64,000 nt of DNA from Pleurotus ostreatus/Saccharomyces cerevisiae fusant (lineage: Eukaryota; Opisthokonta). A program made the translations under genes and the position numbers. Where the stretch lies: assembly GCA_024196135.1 (NCBI GenBank), contig JAMQCK010000001.1, positions 496,001 to 560,000 on the forward strand. The letters run 5' to 3'. The notes beneath the pieces are model-generated. The model saw only the letters and a program-made list of their open reading frames with translations, made no database searches and had not been told where the DNA came from. Of this stretch, positions 22,977-35,476 are shown one piece after another; the stretch's first letter is position 1, and each line of letters starts with the position of its first letter.

Positions 22977-24029
22977 GCTTGTTCATTGGTCTCTGCGTCC
23001 CTCCGCCTTCGTCATATCTCATTCTCTTTGACTGTGTCGTTAACTCAGCCAACACATCATACTCGCTATCGTCATCTATACTCTCGCTCAGGACCCTCTT
23101 TGCTTGTATCTCCCAATATCATATGGCGCATGTACCACATCCAGGTAGCTCCCATCCGTCAGTGCTCGTGAATCAAGGGTGAGTCCCGGTATTGTGTGAC
23201 TGGTGATCCCATTGCTCTTCCGTCTTACCCTCTAGCACACATGACCAGATGTGGGCGCCTTTTCTCTCGACAGCCGCGTGAAAGTCGACGGATTTGCCGC
23301 AAGATACACTCAAATTGGTGTACCAATCGAGCTTCGACGCCACCGTCTCACTGTCTGGCCCGCACCCTCTCGTTTGTTGGTCCGCAGCCCTTCTCATGCA
23401 TCCCGCTCGGGGCTCTACTTGTATCTCGCTCATGTGAAGGCCCGAGGTGCCACCGTCAGGGTGCCTCCATGGAGAGACGTATAGTGCGCAAGAGAAGTCA
23501 TGACGGTGGGTGTCTCCGAAGTTTCGAGCCATGCGTCCCGTTCCTTATCCTTTTGAGCAGGACTATGGGCTGTATATAGAGCCAGGGACCGACGACCGTA
23601 GGAAGCCCGTTTTGAATGAAGGCGAAGGCCGCCGAGGACGGCGCCCATGAAAGAGCGAACACCTCAAGAAGGAAATTACGCTTCAATGAGGAACTAACAC
23701 TATCGAACAGCCAGAACGTACGCCTTCGAGAACGCGGGCGACTGAGCATCGAAGATCTTCACACTCGAATGGGGCCTTGACGAGCTTCGCACTCAGGCGG
23801 AGCATTCGAGGGTATTTATGCGTTGTATTCGCGTATATCTATGCACTGAATTCGCGCAGTCTGTGGGTGGCCGGTGTGCGGTCAGAGGTTGTCACGCCTG
23901 GGAAGGGATGCTGGCACGCGCGCCCTTCGTCCGGGATATAGAAGTCGGCGTGCTGGCGTCGTCTGTGGCTTCTCTGAGCCCATCCGTTCGTTGCGATCTC
24001 ACCGTCTGTACTTCCCATCCCACCCTGGC
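22977..24029. other. Intergenic, no gene supported
   Basis: 1.05 kb between SYF2 and the DUF6534-type gene. Only short frames are open. If the next gene has an upstream start exon it must lie here, but none fits. Confidence 0.45.
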
Positions 24030-25909
24030 TTGTCATCTCACCCATCCTTGCCATCGACGATCGTGGCGACGCACTCGCTCATTCCTCTCGACAACCTCCT
24101 CGGCGCTGGGTTTGTTGGGATCCTTGCCTCTGCTGTGTGAGTTGGCTACCTGCATCCATGCGACGAGTGATCGCTGAACGGTCAGCTAGCGTGTTCGGCA
24201 TTACTTGCCTGCAGATCTATCTCTACTACACGGAGCATGCGACGCGCGATTCAGGGAAGTTCAAGGCGTTCATGGGCTTGCTCTTGTAAGTGCCTACGGC
24301 GGTGACCGGTGAGGTCACTGCTTTTCTTCTGTTCCACTCTGCCCTCGATCTGGCATCCATTGACGACCTCAACAGTGTCGCGGATGGGCTGCACCTCGCC
24401 TTCCTCGCGGCCGCGTATTATCATTACACGGTAACAAGCTATGGCATGTATTTGTCCTTGGCCCGGCCGCATTGGACGCTGCTGGTGAGGACGACTGTCT
24501 GGCATCTTTTCTTTCCGTTATCTCACCTGACCTATCAGTCCTCAATATTCCCTGGCGTAGTCGTCAGCTACTCTGTGCAGATGTGCGCTCCCATTGGTTC
24601 CCTGAAGCCGCAAACTGATGAAAGCCCAGCTGCTACGCGGGTCGAGTATATCTTTGTAAGTATACGTCGTCTGTCTGTAGTTTTGCACTTATCATACGGT
24701 TGGCCCTATCGCAGTGAGCAAGCGCAGTCGTTGGATAGCTGCACTCATCGTAAGCGCGACCACCGTGATGTCGGTGAAGTGCTCATAGTTGCTCAGGCCG
24801 CACTTGGCTTCGTCAAATTCGGTGATTATATCGTCTTCGTCGGGCTTGCTGGACGGCAATGCTCATAAAGCCACCTTCACGCAGTACTTGGAATCATGTA
24901 TGCTGCTGTAGGAATCATCAAGAAAGTCCCATTCACCGATGCGCGGACGCTGGAGGTCTACTCGGTGGGCGGGCTCAGCGCAGACATCGCGTGCGATGCG
25001 GTCATTACAGGCGCCATGCTTGTTCTTCTCAACCGCAAGCGGACAGCGTACGACCGGTGCGTGCTTCATGCGGACTTGTATTATGGCGGCGCTGACTTGG
25101 GTTCCTCCTTAGAACGAACAGGATAATTGCGGCGCTAAAGACATACGTTCTTCAAAGCTGTAAGTGAGCCATATCTAGTGTCTGATCCTCTTAGCCTCGC
25201 ATTGCGGTTGACTGAATATACTCGCAGGCTTCCTGACAACGTGCGCCCTGCCTTCATCCTCCCTCAGCCTGGCCTCTGATGCGATTGCAGCGCCTGCGCA
25301 GTCACCAGCCTTATTCTGGTGCGTTTTCCTCTCGCATACGACGCTTCTCGACCCCCTCTGCTTATAAATCGCCACCCTATTTCCCCATCTTCCTCATTAT
25401 ATTCATCTGATCCTCGCCTACCTCTCATGCCCGCTGACGCTAGCCCCCTTAGTGGATCACGCTACCGCACACGCTCACCTACTCGCCGTTCTACTTCCTG
25501 CTCATCCGGCGTACGTTGGTCATAGTCATTTCCCGCTGTTTATCTTGCTGACCGGCTGTCGTCATATCGCATCCTGGTACCTCGGACCACCAGTGTACCT
25601 ATGCTCCTTCCTGTCGATGTGCGTGGCTTTTGGGGACGCCATCGGGATTGGACTCTCTAATGACTTCCACTTCTACCGTCCAGACTTAATACCCGAAGCC
25701 ATCTCCGCTCGACGATGGACGCGCAGGATGCCGCAGCCTTTTCGAACCTCGATGCTTCGAGCTCGGGATCGCCAGTCACGAAGGCATCGGACTTTGTGCT
25801 GAGTGCCAACGGCGGAAGCACCACCCAAGGCATGCATCCGGCAGCGCACTCGTACCATACAGAGGGAAAGCAACCAGTGAGCGCTTTCGAAGGGCATACA
25901 GATCCGTGA
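24030..25909 (+). CDS. DUF6534-type seven-TM fungal membrane protein; start codon apparently missing
   Basis: Thirteen exons close in frame to about 354 codons: 24030-24136, 24190-24285, 24376-24484, 24539-24582, 24630-24655, 24715-24749, 24797-24821, 24885-25056, 25113-25159, 25228-25322, 25453-25510, 25594-25618 and 25684-25909. The product follows the family from N-terminal LDNLLGAGFVGILASAV and FGITCLQIYLYYTEHA through ICYAGRVYLLSKRSRW to the DUF6534 region (LLNRKRTAYDRTNRII) and the end SILNTRSHLRST. Where ATG is expected there is TTG (24030-24032), and no upstream ATG is in frame. The intron after 25318/25322 fits the frame only with a GTTTTC donor; the better GTGCGT donor shifts frame. 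It may be a young pseudogene. Role of the family is unknown. Confidence 0.7.
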
Positions 25910-26313
25910 TTCGTGTTGTGGACAGGGCTTGCACGAGAAGATCATGAGGAAACTAAATGGACGATAACAGCATATTCTTCTTGCATAGGGTATTACATGT
26001 TCGGACTATTTTGTACATCTTGGTCTCGTAGAGTAAAAAGGGTATTCTATCACGAAGAACGACTATCTAAGGCATCAGGAAGTCCCAGAGGTAAGGAGCA
26101 TACAGTAAAGAAATACAACGGGGAGGATATATGGTACGGTGAAAGCTGGAGCTGATTTACGATAGACGATATGTACATCCAAAAAGGTCTATGGTAGAAA
26201 GATACGGAGACAACGAGAACCAGGACAGCGAGCAACAAGACAGATAGCGAAAGATAGATATGGATACAGCACGACAGAATTATGCGAGAGGACGCGTTGG
26301 CCGCAGGAGTGCC
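25910..26313. other. Convergent 3' region
   Basis: AT-richer 3' UTR DNA between the DUF6534-type gene and the minus-strand Zn2Cys6 gene. No gene seen. Confidence 0.5.
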
Positions 26314-29300
26314 TCACCCATGATGATGGTAATCGGGCGACTGCATGCATCGTGAGCAAAATATAGTTTGGCAGGAAGTCGGCGAACGCACCATAGTCAT
26401 GTAGTCCCAGGTTTCTTGCAAGCGCGGGTCATTCGCCGCAGTCCCATGCATGGCGAAGTCTGGCGTATACGTCGGAGGAACATGCCCAGGCGGGTACCCA
26501 TGAACAGCATGTCCATTTGGTGGCAATTCCCTCCCATTGGCGTACGGATGTCCGTGATGCGCAAGCCTCTGGTCGTCTTGTGTATATGGCGGAGCAGCGA
26601 CACCGTTCGTCAATGGAGCAAAGGAAGAGCCGTAGGTCATGGCCGTCGCCCGTGGAACATCAGCCGGCAAAGGGTCGTACGAGGCAGCACCAGGTTGATA
26701 GGCGCCAGCGAAGGTCTGGTAGGATGTACTGCCAGACGTATATGCGCCGCCGTGGTCGTGCTGCTGCGCGACATGCACGTGTTGTGACACGACCTGCATA
26801 TGATGCTGCTGCTGGGGAAGCGGCTGTTGCGCCTGTGGTGGCCGTTGGGTATACGCGTATTGATCCTGGTCGGGCGGGTATGCCAATTGCTCAGGATGGT
26901 GCGAATGCTGCTGTTGCGCAAGCGATTGGCGGTACACTTCTTCTTGCTGCTGTCTTTGCTGTTGCTCTAATTGCTGCCTGCGTTGCTGCTCGGCTTGGTA
27001 GTGCGCATCCGTGGCTTGGTCGTGAGCTTGACCCTGGTTGCCTGAGAATGGTCCTTGATCTGGCTGAGGTTGGCCATACGAGTGATCCGCCATGGTCTGC
27101 GCAGGCGACTGGTTGGACGCTGAGGAGTGCGACTGAGGGAAAGTGTACTGGGTAAACTCGGTCGTGGCCGACGAGTACTGGGGGAAAGCGCTGCCGGAAG
27201 CCATCGGAGAGGGCTGGTGACGACTGCTGTGCGGGGAATCAAAAAGCTCCGGCGTATGCGCTTGCTGCTTTGGCTGCTGCTGGATGTCCACCGATACTGT
27301 GCGCTGCGACACGGATAGTCGCCGGCCCGCATCTTGCGCATCCGAAGGGCGTCGCGGGTACGGCTGCGACCCCGACGCCTGCATGCTCATCTGTGACTGC
27401 CCCCCATACGTCGGACTCATCCTCTCCCCGAACGCCTGCCGCTCCCCTGCCCCGGGAACCTGTACGCGCAACCGCTGCTGCGCCATCCGGCCAAAGTCCA
27501 CCTGCGAGCCCCGCCGCGCGTCCCCCACCGCATAGAAGTCCTGCAGCTGCGCCGTGATCGCGCCGTCGAACCGGTCGAGCTCGCTGATCAGCACCGGGTG
27601 CACGTCCGCGAACACCGGGTTGCTCGCGAAGTCCGTGCCGCCGGGGGACGTCGCATCCGGGTGCCCGGGAGACATGCTCGAGCGCTGCGAGCCGCCCGAC
27701 TGGCTGCCCGCGTTCGAGCGCGCCTTCGTGGTCACGGTCGTCGTCTTGCCGCTGAAGACAAGGAGGTCGTCCCGGTCGTCCTCCTGGTTCGAGGGTCGGA
27801 AGATGTCGTTGTGAATGCGTGGGGGAACGCCGCTGTTGGTCTCCAGGAACACATGCTGAGACTGGGTATGCAGGCGCCGGATGATGGGCTACATTCAGTC
27901 GGTCTCAATTCCCTCCACCGCAGAAGTAGATCGCAACTCACAAGAAATTTTTGCGCTCGGCCTCCATGAGACGCCGCGCTTTCAAAGAGCTCGAGGGCCC
28001 CTCGTAACTCCAGCAGCGCCGCGTGTGCCACTTTCGTCTTCGGGCTGTGCGTCACGACGGAGGACAGCATCACCTTTTCGCGGGTTCATGTTAGTCAATG
28101 ATGCTGGCATAGGCACATGCCACATTCCATTCCGCCCACTCACCGATGACGAGAACGCGTGCGTCCATAGCACCCAGAACCGGCATATTTGCTTCGGGAA
28201 CAGCAAGAATTGCTGCTTCACGCTCGATATCATCGTCTTCGCGCTGAGGTAGCCCGCCGTGAACGAGGGCGCGTACTCGCTCTTCATGGGGTCCGCCGAC
28301 GTCGTTAGTGCGTGCGCAAAGAAGCAGCGGTGGATGTACTGCAGCGCTATCAGGGAGGGGCGCATCAGCGCCATATCAGGATGTAGTATAGTACCTGGCG
28401 AGACGTACTAAGCTCCTTGTAGTTGATGGGCATGAAATGAAGCATCGTCTTGCCGAGGCCCACACCAGTCGGCGGATCACCTTGGGCGTACTTGGGCAGC
28501 TCCATGTTGCGGACCTTGCGATCCAGGTCAAGGATGATCGAGTAGCGCGGCGCGCGGGCAGTTAGCACGCCCTGCGACACGGCGGCCACGCACTCCGCGC
28601 CGAAGCGGGCTTTCCAGTACGGAACTGCATCATACGGGAGGCTGATTAGCCTGGCTCGCTCGTCGATTTAATCAGGTAAGGGCCTGCAGTGCGACTCACA
28701 ACTTGGCTGTGGCGTCCCATCTTCGGCCATTGTCTGATCTGGGTCTCCTGGGAGCTCACAATCGACAAAGGGCAGAGAGAACGTGGCCAGCCGGCCGGTG
28801 GCAAGGCTCTGAGCGTTGCGTCATGCCATGCGCGAGCAGGGTGTACTCGCAGATGCTCACCTGCCAGCAGTCGGTAATGAAGAGCTCCCAGAATAACGCT
28901 CTCCGCTTCTGGACTTCTGCAGGGGGCAGCTTGAAGCGTGCCGAATCTCGATCTGGACATCAAGGTTTGAGGCAACGCATATCTTCCAAAGGGACTGATA
29001 CGCACGCAACCCAATCTGCAAGAAATCTAATCAGGATTTATGGCCCGCAAAAGAACCCTCCACTCACGCTCTGCGCCATCTTGCACGCCATGCCCATGAG
29101 CATCCATGTCGCCTCGATCCCGTTGTCCTTATTCCGCAAGCCCTCGTAGATACCCATCATCGCCAATGTCTGCACCGTCGCGATCGACGGCGACCGATCG
29201 AGCAGCGGCTCAAGCCCGATCGCCGCCTTCGACAGCGAGTAGAACTGCTCCGCATCTTGGTTGTCGGGCGCGGGCGGCAGATCAAGATCCGTGAGCGCAC

Positions 29301-30573
29301 CGAAGCAGAGCACCATGAACGCGACCGCGAGCTCATGCGGGTTCTCCTTCGGGTTGGGCGCGCCGGGGCCGGGGCTGACGGGCGTGGAGGGGAAGTGGGA
29401 GGAGGTAGAGGCGTTGTTTGAGGCGTCTGATGATTCAGGGTACCAGAGCGGGATGATCTCGTCTTCGACTTGGCCTTTGGTGACGACGCCGAAGAACCAG
29501 GGCCCGACTTCGAGGTAGAGGGCAAAGAGGGCGGAGGCGCGTTCCCAGTGTGGCAAGCATGAGCGAAGTTGAGCGAACGAGACGGAGGCATAAGTCGGCT
29601 GGAAGGGGAACATATTCGACATATGGTCCACGAGCGAGGGATTATCGTAGGATTGCCCCAGAACCTGGGCGGACGGTAATGGTGGCGTGGACTCTGGTGA
29701 GTCAGCTGTTTCGCGCTACGCGAATTGAGTTCATCGAGTGAATGACCGGCTAATTGGGAAGCCCACTTACCACAAGTAAGCTCTGTTGGTGGGAATTGTG
29801 AGTTTATGATGGCCGCCGCCAGGCCGTATATGCGCGTACCTCTGACCCCGCAGAGCGCCCGTAGAAGGTTGCGCCGCCGTCATCACGGATCGCGAGCGTG
29901 CCAAACTGGTCCAGAGGTGACTCGTCGGGCTCCGGTGCGCTGGCAGGCTGGTCGCTCTCCTGCTGGTCGACGGCCGAATGCAGATCTATACTAGATTTGA
30001 TCTTCATTAAGTCGCGAGACAGCAGCGGGTGCGGCTCGTTCGTCATCGTGGACTGGAGCAGGGCCAGCGCGTCCTCGAGCTGCCGTATGCGGTCAGACAT
30101 TTGCGCGATCTTGTGATGCAGCTTCTCGGTGTCCGCCAGCACGAATCTGGGGGAGGTCGAGGGCGTGGTTTCAGCCGTTCGCGGTCAATAATATGACGGG
30201 ATGGGTGCGCACCGTGTGCCTTGTCCGGTCTTGAGGGAGCCATTGGGGCAAATTGCTGAGCAGCCCCGACGTTTGCAACTGTGAAAGTCAGTGGGGACGA
30301 TCGAGAGAGCCGAACGTGCGCGACTTGCCTTGAGCACGGGACGGTCTTGTCGCACTTGAGCTTGAGCCTGCAAACAACCGCGTAAGCCCGCGATTTCCCC
30401 CTCCACCGCTCTCTGCGCGCACCTCCGACACTCAGCGCACGAGATCGCGCCTGGTACTAGTCAGTGGAGTTCCCCATCGCGCGCGATGAGCACACACCCC
30501 GCGCCCGCTTGAGCTCCTTGTCCTGCATGGTCTGCGCCGTCTGCGCGCTCTCCCGGCGTACGGCCTGGGGCAT
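26314..30573 (-). CDS. Zn(II)2Cys6 transcription factor with fungal_trans domain and Gln-rich tail, about 1145 aa
   Basis: Fifteen exons close in frame: 30573-30498, 30450-30423, 30367-30329, 30278-30213, 30146-29840, 29780-29771, 29693-29068, 29015-29006, 28952-28861, 28808-28700, 28624-28409, 28346-28144, 28073-27942, 27888-26392 and 26340-26314. The zinc cluster is CAECRRLKLKCDKTVPCSSC (C30, C33, C40, C46, C49, with C58), split by two introns. A coiled-coil dimer segment follows, then the fungal-specific middle domain (IGLHRDSARF, RRALFWELFITDCW, LQYIHRCFFAHAL). The last 480 residues are Gln/His/Pro-rich, a likely activation region. The intron inside the zinc cluster (30328-30279) has a GC donor. 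Two 10-nt micro-exons are inferred. Target genes unknown. Confidence 0.88.
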
Positions 30574-31500
30574 CGTGATGGGCGTCGGAGACGGAGTGGA
30601 TGATGGGGGGAGAAGGCAAGCCGGGGAGTGGACGGCAGTCGTACGTATTGCCGCGGGGGAGGCGCCGCGTCAGTTGGATCCCCGCACGGCTGGGGGGCGC
30701 CTGCCCAAATGCTTGTAGCCGGGCTCCTAGCTATTTCGGACGCGCGAGCCTGTCAGAGCCTCCTGCTCGAATTCGCTTCCGCACGCCTCATGCCGCGCAC
30801 TCGTTGCGTGTCCCAGGGCCGTAAATCAGGGTCGCCGCAGTCACAACAAGGCCCTCAGATGTGATGTTCCATCACCCCAAGCCCGATCCTGATAGCCCAC
30901 TCGGACAGCAAATAAAAGCAGAGAGAACACAGACGGAAGACGACACTGGAATTCTCAACATGCAATTGCCGCCGCCCTCGCGGGCCGAACAAGCACGGCA
31001 AGTCCCGGTCGGCCGTTGTCTGCGTCGTCCACTGTCACCTCTGCTGTCTTCCACCCAGTCTGCCCCAACCCGACCCTTCACGCGCCCACAGTCCTGGAAT
31101 GCACGCCCTTGCGACTCCCTGCACGCGTCGTCCTGCGGTCATACCAAGCTCCTCATAAAGCCTTATACGGGTGGCGAAACGTCAGCCTCGGGGCGTCTGA
31201 TAGCCGCCCGCATTCAGTCCTCCGTCTCTATTGCGCCTGCGCACGCCAGCGAATACTCTAAACTCCTCGGCGCCTCCCGCGCACTGCTAGTCCGGGCTCT
31301 ATGGAAGCCACCTATGTTCTACCCGCCCGCAGACTGCTCGCCGACCCCCGTCTGCACCGCGGACGGCGCCCCATTCTGCGAACTCGTCGTCTATCAGCGG
31401 TCTGGCGTCGCGGCACCGAGTCTTCCACTTCTGAAGCACAGACAGGCAGTCGAGGTGACTAATGTAGCTTGCTCCATGACGCATGGCCTCGGAGCGCCTT
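30574..31500. other. Intergenic, no gene supported
   Basis: Upstream of the Zn2Cys6 gene. GC-rich open frames occur, one of 218 codons on the plus strand (30861-31517), but they are Pro/Arg/Ser-rich with no domain or splice support. Confidence 0.45.
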
Positions 31501-32180
31501 CGTCCGATCCTCCTTAACCGCCTGTGAGCCTACGAGAGGCTACCTGCTGGCTCACAAGCACAGACGTAGCTCACGAGCGACACCTTAGCTCACGAATGGC
31601 CGATGCCTAGCTAACAGATTCTGCCGACTATCTGGTGCTGTGGAGGATCCTCAGGCGACTAACGTCCCCTACCCGCTCGCTCATAGCTGCCGAAATCACC
31701 TTTAATTTGCGTTCACTATATACTGGGCAACTAGCAGAGGCCGCTCACTAAGCGAAGTGAAGCTACAGTATACAGTGACCCTGTACGCCATCTTCGAGGA
31801 AACAGGCAATTAACCTACAATGGGCTGGGAAATGGCTCGACAACTCAAAAGTATACCCTACTCGCTAACAATTGCATCGCGCATTCGAACCTTGCTGCAG
31901 CTGAAAGCTGACATGAACGATCGCGAGCACACGCATGCTACGATGACGATTCTATGAAGCCACCCTCCTGAGCCTCCTCGCTTCTTATGACCTTCGACCT
32001 ACTCTCCCCTACCCATCAACTGGCACTCACCTCGTCTTCGCCACCCTCAATCTCAACCACCCTGCATGAACGAAAGTAAGACTTGACCATTCCTTGATAA
32101 TATACACATGGGAGATGCAATGCAATGTCGTGACAACGTATAGGGTAAGTAGGTCGAAGTTAGATGACCTGTGAGTCCTT
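31501..32180. repeat. Low-coding DNA with GCTCAC-rich words
   Basis: GCTCACGAG, GCTCACGAA and GCTCACAAG words recur between about 31510 and 31620. The rest to 32180 is AT-richer and without coding signal. Confidence 0.35.
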
Positions 32181-32194
32181 CTTCATCTGGTGGT

Positions 32195-32335
32195 GGCAGC
32201 TCGTCCGCTCTCCGCGAGTCCGCCCTTTGCGAGCGCTGGCAATCCGCTCAATCATGAGCTCTGCCGGCCCACTCATTACGAGCTCTACCCGCCCGCTCTT
32301 TGCGAGCACCATCAACCTGTTCTCTCGTGAGCTCA
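32195..32335. repeat. Degenerate 24-25-bp tandem repeat
   Basis: Blocks of the type CTCnnnnCGAGC recur: their ends fall at about 32218, 32234, 32259, 32283, 32307 and 32332, mostly 24-25 bp apart. It lies in the 3' flank of the REEP gene (minus). Some words are the reverse complement of those at 31510-31620. Confidence 0.5.
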
Positions 32336-32462
32336 TCGGATCGTCCTCAGATCCCCGGGCTGTCCGCTCCTTCCGGGTTTGGCCTGTTTGCCCTCCATGG
32401 CCTCAGCCTCTTCGTCATCAATCCCGCCGTCTCATCCCCACCCCGTCCACCGTAAGCACCAC

Positions 32463-33605
32463 CTACTCGCTCTTGACGCGCTCATAGCCGGCCGCATTCG
32501 CACCACCCCACCCAAACCAGGAGCTGGAACGCCTCGGTTGTCCGGCGCCCTCATCCCCGCCCCCCACGTCGTACCCTTCCACATCACTGGGAACTTCGAC
32601 CTCCTCGAAGCCCCTAGACATCGACGTCGTCCGCTCGCGTATCGAGCCCTCGGAACCCGGACTGCTCGCCCCCGCCCTGGGCGAATATGAGCTCCCCGCG
32701 GCCGGCGTCAGCGACGTCGGTACGTACTCGTCCTCCCCGCGTGCTTGTAATGCCGCCAATTCGGCCTCAAGTTGCCTTCGGCGCTCCAGGACGGATTGCG
32801 TCGACCCGCCCGCAGCTCCGCCTCGAGGCGCCGCGGGCGGCCTGCTAGGGGCAGCAGGCGCAGGCGGGCGGTTCGCCTGCGTCAGTAGCGCCGCGCCCGA
32901 GGCAACGATGCTCGGCCCATACGAGCTCCATAGCGAGCCAATGAGGGCGGCGGGGCCCGAGACGGGGTCCGCTAGGGTGGGCGGCGCACCCGTGCTGGCG
33001 CCGGCAGTGGGCGTCTCGCCGAGCTGGTCCTGCGGCGGCGGCTGGCCCATGGCGACGGCGACCTGGCCCCAGAGCGCGCGGACGCGGTCCTGCGCGAAGG
33101 CGTAGACACGCGCGCGGAACGAGGCGATCGCGGCGTCGATCTGGCCCTCGTGTGTGTGGAAGAAGGGCTGGAGGTGCTGCTCGTAGATGTAGGACGCGCC
33201 GCGCGTCTGCGGAAGGGACAGGTAGAGGAGAAATATGGTCTTGATGCCGTAGTAGAAGGGGATCCTGGGTGCATGGAACGGCAAGGTGAGTGGGTAGGTA
33301 AGTGAATGGAGGGTTGAGGGTGGTAAGTCAGCCAATGTGAATAGGGCGAGACATGTGGGACGCACCATGATATGAGCCATTCGGCGATGTATTCAGTGGC
33401 GACGATGCATCCAAGCACAGACCAGTACATGAGCCATCGCTCAAGCTCCTCCTCCGACGCCGGCCGCTGGCTCAGGGTCTTGTACGACGCGTATCCCGGG
33501 TACAGAAATGCCGCCACAGCACTGTGCGCCTGCTCAGCGAAACGTTCACTAACGCCCTCTTCTCCAGGCTCACCTTATTATGCGGGAGGTAAGAAATAGC
33601 AGCAT
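32463..33605 (-). CDS. REEP/Yop1 (TB2/DP1/HVA22) family ER membrane-shaping protein, 329 aa
   Basis: Exons 33605-33574, 33521-33366 and 33264-32463. The TB2/DP1 domain fills the first 110 residues: FLYPGYASYKTL, the WLMYWSVLGCIVATEYIAEW segment, WIPFYYGIKTIFLLYLSLPQ and then TRGASYIYEQHLQPFF. These hydrophobic hairpins bend tubular ER membranes. The C-terminal 210 residues are Ala/Pro/Gly-rich and disordered and include an acidic FEEVEVPSDVEGYDV patch that resembles, by eye, a weak Atg8-interacting or adaptor site. The second intron is 101 nt. The start exon codes only 10 residues. Confidence 0.88.
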
Positions 33606-33820
33606 CCCGCACGAAAAGAGAGATGTCAGAGCGAAGTGCAGATCGATATGAAGGTCGCTCCGAGGAGCTTGCGGCGGCACACTTGTAAGAAGCGCGCCCG
33701 TTTGGGAAATGTGTGGCGTGTGAACTACTTCTCGGTCAGGTGATGTGCCTCGGGCTCACGCTTTCTCCTGGTCAAGCGCCGCGAGAGTTCCTTGTTCGTA
33801 CATTGTTCCCCCGCTCCATC

Positions 33821-35476
33821 ATGGTCAGGAAACCGGTGTCTACCGGGGCCAAACGTTCCCCTGTCAGCCCCACGGCGCGTAAACGGCCTCTCAAGCGTCC
33901 GGAGGCACCGAACACGTTGAAGCGCAAGGCCGACGCGAGTGGGAACACCAGACTAGCGAAAGCACGACGAACACATAAGAATGGAATCAGCAACGCTGCT
34001 CGAGCGCATCCCATAACAGCGGACTCCGAAGGTCCTAGCCTACAGGAGTGGCGCGCAATGTCGATCAATAACAAGCTGATCAGTGCGTCCCCCTCCCTCT
34101 CCCGTTCACTCGCTGTACTCAAGATCAGACTAGTCACAGACTACGACAATAATCCACATGAATTCATTAGAGGGGAATTGTGCGTCTTGAGCTACATATA
34201 CAAGCCACCACAAGCTGACGAGCATTACAGCGTGCAGATCCTACCCAGCGACGTCGACCCGGACGACATCCCTGAGCTCGAGGATTCGGAGTTCTGGGTA
34301 GGCTGCATACGGGATATGAGGCACCGGAAAGTAGAGGGTGGCGATCCTGACGTGCGTGTTGAACCTCCCCCCTGATGTCTTCCTTAACCCCTTCGCAGGT
34401 ATGGGTGCAGGTGCAATGGCTGTATTCCCCCGACGACGTGTTGGCCCTACGCGCCAACGAGATTAAAGTGAAACCGAAGGAACTCTAGTCAGTGACTTCT
34501 CTGACACTCGCTCTCGCTTCTGACGACCATGCAGTCGCAACGTATCGAGATTCTCCCCCTACGAGCGATTTTGGTCCACGCATAAGGATATCATACCTTC
34601 AGCATGTCTGAACGGTGCGTACGACAGTAGCTATGTCCATCGCTCGGAATCTGACCATCCATAGATGTTGTACGAGTGTACAACTTCTCAGAGGCCGATA
34701 TCGACGCGCCGCCGATTCCCCCAGAAGCCTTCTTCATACGCTACGACCTCGATACCCAAACTGGCAACTTCAGGCCTGTGAGCATCCCCTCCTTTCTACT
34801 CTATCACTTTCTCCAAAGCCCTCTTTGCTTACAATCGCCTTTGACTTCGACCCTCCTGAATCCCACCTCCCGCACGCTCGCATCCCTCACGCACACTCTT
34901 TAGACCCCCAAGAACAAAGCCGCGCACAACTGCGCCTGCGATACCCCCTACAACACCGGCGACCCCAACGAGCGCCTCCGCTTCTGCCCCCGCCCCGCCT
35001 GCCGCCGCGCATACCACGAGTCCTGCCTCGACCCCTACCCCACCGCCGGCATCACCGACCTCCACGCGCTCTTCCTCTCCTCGCATCCACACAAGAACCA
35101 CCCGGTCGACCTACGCGGCGAGCCGCGGGACATACGCCCGATGAGCGGGCTGGGGAAGGGGAAAGGGAAGGGGAAGGGCAAGGCAATGTACGATGCAGTC
35201 GGCGCAGAGACGCAAGAGGTCGCGGAGCTGCTGCCGGAAAGGTTGTTGGCGCTGGCAGGGCGCCCGATCGTGCGCGGGGGTGGCTGGGGCGGGGGCGTGG
35301 CGGGCAATGTGTACGCGGTGTGTCGGGCGCGGTTGAAGGTGTACGAGATCGCCTTCAATGGGCTACCCGATGACAGCTGGGAGGATGAATTTGAGGACGA
35401 GTTGGACGAGCTGGATGAGGATGGAGACGAAGAGTTGACGGTTTATCAGTGCCCTCGATGTGTGGGGCCGATCTAA
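33821..35476 (+). CDS. BAH domain plus split PHD-like zinc finger protein, 461 aa
   Basis: Exons 33821-34351, 34399-34487, 34535-34614, 34665-34777 and 34904-35476 close in frame. A basic N-terminus (about 1-75) is followed by a BAH-type chromatin-binding domain (about 95-255): IRGELCVLSYIYKPP, FWVGCIRDMRHRK, VWVQVQWLYSPDDVLAL and the YNFSEADIDAPPIPPEAFFI end. The last exon carries CAC, CPRPACRRAYHESCL and a terminal CPRC, which together give the Cys/His pattern of a PHD finger interrupted by about 140 residues. BAH-PHD proteins read nucleosomes or methylated histones. The insert contains a GKGKGKGKGK run and an acidic stretch. Confidence 0.82.

Noticed and set aside
28353..28408. Reading-through coding block MALMRPSLIALQYIHR in the Zn2Cys6 gene
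   Set aside because: It can only be reached by a 14-nt intron. A 62-nt intron ending at 28347 closes the frame directly before LQYIHRCFF and is preferred.
30861..31517. 218-codon plus-strand frame
   Set aside because: No domain, no splice support, Pro/Arg/Ser-rich. It reads as intergenic GC-rich DNA.
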